Assembly (NCBI RefSeq): GCF_030758345.1
Contig: NZ_JAVAMO010000001.1
Location: 992,001 to 1,056,000, forward strand
DNA: 64,000 nucleotides
Direction: 5' to 3'
Origin: Ruegeria discodermiae
Lineage (GTDB): Bacteria > Pseudomonadota > Alphaproteobacteria > Rhodobacterales > Rhodobacteraceae
Shown here: positions 62,094 through 64,000 of the stretch, in pieces
How the letters are laid out: every line of letters starts with the position of its first letter
Numbering within the stretch: position 1 is the first letter of the stretch
Position numbers and translations under genes: made by a program
Notes under the pieces: model-generated
Database searches by the model: none
What the model saw: the letters and a program-made list of their open reading frames with translations, nothing else
What the model was told of the DNA's origin: nothing

Positions 62094-62872
62094 TCGATCG
62101 CTTTCAGCGCCTGTATCTGGTCATGGGCCGTCAGATCGGCGCGCATCGGCGTGACCGAGATATAGCCATCCAGATTGACCGCCACATCGGTATCCGGCGC
62201 GCTGCGCTCGCGCTGATCGCCGCCCTGTATCCACAAAAACCGGCGGCCCGTGGGCGAATTCTGTGGCATGACTGAGAACCGCGCATGCGGGCGATAGCCT
62301 TGAGGAACAACGCGAATACCGGCCAGATCACCAGCAGGGATCGGCGGAAAGTTAACGTTGTAGAACAGGCGGTAATCGCCGTCCTCGGGCGGGCTGTTGT
62401 CGAGGATCGACCGAACCACTCCCGCGCCATGCACACGCGACACCTCGAAAGGGTCCTCAAGGTCGCGATTTTCAGGGCCATAAAACTGCGACAGCGCGAT
62501 GGCGGGCAAGCCCTGCAGCGCTGCTTCCATAGCGGCGCCGATGGTGCCGGAATAGAGCGTGTTTTCACCGGCATTGTTGCCCCGGTTCACACCGGAGAGC
62601 ACCAGGTCAGGTGCCGCATCCTTCATCACGTCATGCACGGCCACCATCACGCAATCCGCCGGGCTGCCCTCGGCGGCATAGCGGCGATCCTCCAGCTTGA
62701 TGACCATCATCGGGCGGGTGTAGCTGATGCAGTGTCCCACGCCCGATTGCTCGAAGGCAGGGGCCACGACCCAAACCTCGCCATCGGGGCCAGCGATCTC
62801 GGCAGCGATCTCTTCCAGCACCGTGAGACCCGGCGCGTTGATGCCGTCATCATTTGTCAGAAGAATGCGCAT
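62090..62872 (-). CDS. surE: 5'-nucleotidase SurE
   Basis: A 260-residue survival protein, a metal-dependent nucleotidase. It has the N-terminal [39 protein letters not shown] near residue 94 and the AAMEAALQG helix. Start of the surE-pcm-nlpD operon. Confidence 0.96.
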   Translation of the reverse strand: MRILLTNDDGINAPGLTVLEEIAAEIAGPDGEVWVVAPAFEQSGVGHCISYTRPMMVIKLEDRRYAAEGSPADCVMVAVHDVMKDAAPDLVLSGVNRGNNAGENTLYSGTIGAAMEAALQGLPAIALSQFYGPENRDLEDPFEVSRVHGAGVVRSILDNSPPEDGDYRLFYNVNFPPIPAGDLAGIRVVPQGYRPHARFSVMPQNSPTGRRFLWIQGGDQRERSAPDTDVAVNLDGYISVTPMRADLTAHDQIQALKAIE

Positions 62873-62954
62873 ATTGTCCCTGCCCTGTCTGAGCTCTGCC
62901 CTTGTTCAGCCTTGATAGACCTCGCCCGGATGCGCGGCAAGCTGCCGATGCGGT

Positions 62955-63542
62955 TCAGCCGACCTCGTTCAGCCGCGCGACGTAGCGTGCCAGCGTGTCG
63001 ATCTCAAGATTGATGTGATCGCCAGTGGCAACCTCACCCCAGGTTGTGACCTCTTTGGTATGCGGGATGAAGTTGATGCCGAACTCGGCGCCCTGCACAT
63101 CATTCACCGTCAGCGAGGTGCCGTTGAGCGCAACCGAGCCCTTGGGCGCAATGAACCGGGCCAGATCGTCCGGCGCGCGGAAGGTGACACGCGTGCTGTC
63201 GCCCTCATCCTCGACCGCGATCACCTCGGCCACGCCATCCACATGGCCCGACACGATATGCCCGCCCAACTCGTCACCCACCTTGAGCGCGCGTTCCAGA
63301 TTGACACGCTTGCCGATCTGCCAGGTGCCAAGGTTGGTCTTTGACACGGTTTCAGCGCTGATCTGCACGTCATACCAGTCCTCACCCAGCGCGATCACCG
63401 TCAGGCAGACACCGTCGCTGGCGATTGAGGCACCGATATCGATGCCCGCCGTATCATACCCGGTCCGGATACGCGCCCGCAGGTCTCCCTGCTGATCCAG
63501 TTCGATGACCGTGCCCACATCCGTGACGATACCCGTGAACAT
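62955..63542 (-). CDS. ribE: Riboflavin synthase alpha subunit
   Basis: A 195-residue enzyme with two lumazine-binding repeats: MFTGIVTDVGTV at the start and GHIVSGHVDGVAEVIAVEDE at the second repeat. It converts two lumazines to riboflavin and a by-product. No FMN riboswitch is seen in the 128 bp to the divergent capsule gene. Confidence 0.94.
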   Translation of the reverse strand: MFTGIVTDVGTVIELDQQGDLRARIRTGYDTAGIDIGASIASDGVCLTVIALGEDWYDVQISAETVSKTNLGTWQIGKRVNLERALKVGDELGGHIVSGHVDGVAEVIAVEDEGDSTRVTFRAPDDLARFIAPKGSVALNGTSLTVNDVQGAEFGINFIPHTKEVTTWGEVATGDHINLEIDTLARYVARLNEVG

Positions 63543-63671
63543 TTTCGAAACCTCTGCGTGTTTGCCTTATTGCTGACCTAACGACGCACCACGCAACGGG
63601 CAAGCCCCCGCTTGCCTGCAAGTGCGGTTCTGGTCATAGTTTCGACCAAAAGACAGAGCAGTATCGCGCAG

Positions 63672-64000
63672 ATGATCCAAGAGGCCCAAAAACCGGACGA
63701 TGCCACGCCGCCGAAAGCACGGCGCGTGTTCCTGTTCCTGCAAGGTCCGCATGGGCCGTTCTTCCACAGCCTGGCCCGGATGCTGCACGCCACCGGTGCC
63801 GAAACCTGGCGCGTGGGCTTCAACGCGGGCGACCAGGCCTTCTGGCGTCACGCGGCGCGCTTTATTCCCTATCGCGGAACCCTTGCGGACTGGCCCGATG
63901 CGCTGAGCGCGCTTCTGGATCAGCACGGGGTGACCGATATCGTGCTTTATGGCGATGCCCGACCGATCCACGCAAACGCGATCCGGATCGCCCATGCGCG
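63672..64000 (+). CDS. kpsS: Capsular polysaccharide export protein KpsS-like, 5' part
   Basis: The first 109 codons of a gene cut off by the window end. The protein begins MIQEAQKPDDATPPKARRVF and continues FLFLQGPHGPFFHSLARMLH and RVGFNAGDQAFW, the pattern of KpsS/LipB proteins that handle polysaccharide for export. The frame stays open to the last base. It is divergent from ribE. Confidence 0.8.
   Translation, partial: MIQEAQKPDDATPPKARRVFLFLQGPHGPFFHSLARMLHATGAETWRVGFNAGDQAFWRHAARFIPYRGTLADWPDALSALLDQHGVTDIVLYGDARPIHANAIRIAHA

Noticed and set aside
1-64000. Prophage, insertion sequence or integrase
   Set aside because: No transposase, integrase, terminal inverted repeat pair or target duplication was seen in either strand.

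Overview
The window is chromosomal DNA of an alphaproteobacterium, almost certainly of the family Rhodobacteraceae (Roseobacter group). Supporting signs are the high GC content, the tight same-strand gene runs with ATGA, GTGA and TGATG overlaps, a DctPQM TRAP transporter with the long DctQ typical of Rhodobacter, a sulfur assimilation operon with DUF2849 and DUF934 between its enzymes, a methanethiol oxidase gene, XdhC and CoxD/CoxE-type maturation genes, and infC starting at a non-AUG codon. I see no rRNA, tRNA, CRISPR array, prophage or insertion sequence.

Layout. 1-2.1 kb: a DMT-family exporter and an outer-membrane barrel. 2.2-10.4 kb: a C4-dicarboxylate locus on the minus strand, dctB-dctD, then a two-gene insert (large basic protein plus small acidic protein), then dctP-dctQ-dctM. 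Two 18-bp DctD-type operators sit directly upstream of dctP. 10.4-11.6 kb: a cytochrome P450. 11.6-17.2 kb: an Lrp-type regulator divergent from a siroheme/sulfite reduction operon (uroporphyrinogen methyltransferase, DUF2849, cysI, cysH, DUF934), then ferredoxin-NADP reductase. 17.3-20 kb: an RTX repeat protein convergent with an Ala/Asp 11-residue-repeat protein. 20.2-23 kb: infC (ATA start), methanethiol oxidase and a membrane protein. 23.3-28.7 kb: molybdopterin-binding protein, XdhC, CoxE, a small kinase and a MoxR ATPase. 28.9-31 kb: a glycosyltransferase and a possible hydrolase. 31.1-32.9 kb: pyrC-pyrE, separated by two adjacent perfect 22-bp palindromes. 33-43.4 kb: dnaB, a FosA-like protein, alr, mlaE-mlaF, small membrane proteins, a pentapeptide-repeat protein, radA and cvpA. 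43.5-49.8 kb: purF, a DUF1284 protein, an alcohol dehydrogenase, bioY, a short-chain dehydrogenase and a DUF815 ATPase. 49.9-51.5 kb: tatABC. 51.7-55.5 kb: two transcription regulators, mtfA and a class V aminotransferase. 55.6-57.3 kb: a peptidoglycan-binding-like, lysine-rich protein. 57.3-64 kb: hisC-tyrC-extensin-like, then surE-pcm-nlpD, riboflavin synthase, and the start of a capsule export gene.

The most interesting items are as follows. (1) The dct locus has DctD-type operators, but its DctD lacks the GAFTGA loop and has a broken Walker A, and I find no -24/-12 promoter before dctP. This suggests sigma54-independent control. (2) An uncharacterised gene pair inside that locus has the arrangement of a toxic effector and its immunity protein, and a second effector-like orphan lies at 55.6 kb. 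(3) The pyrC-pyrE spacer carries two AT-rich palindromes whose arms can pair in more than one way. (4) infC is started by ATA. All assignments come from reading the sequence; no database search was run.
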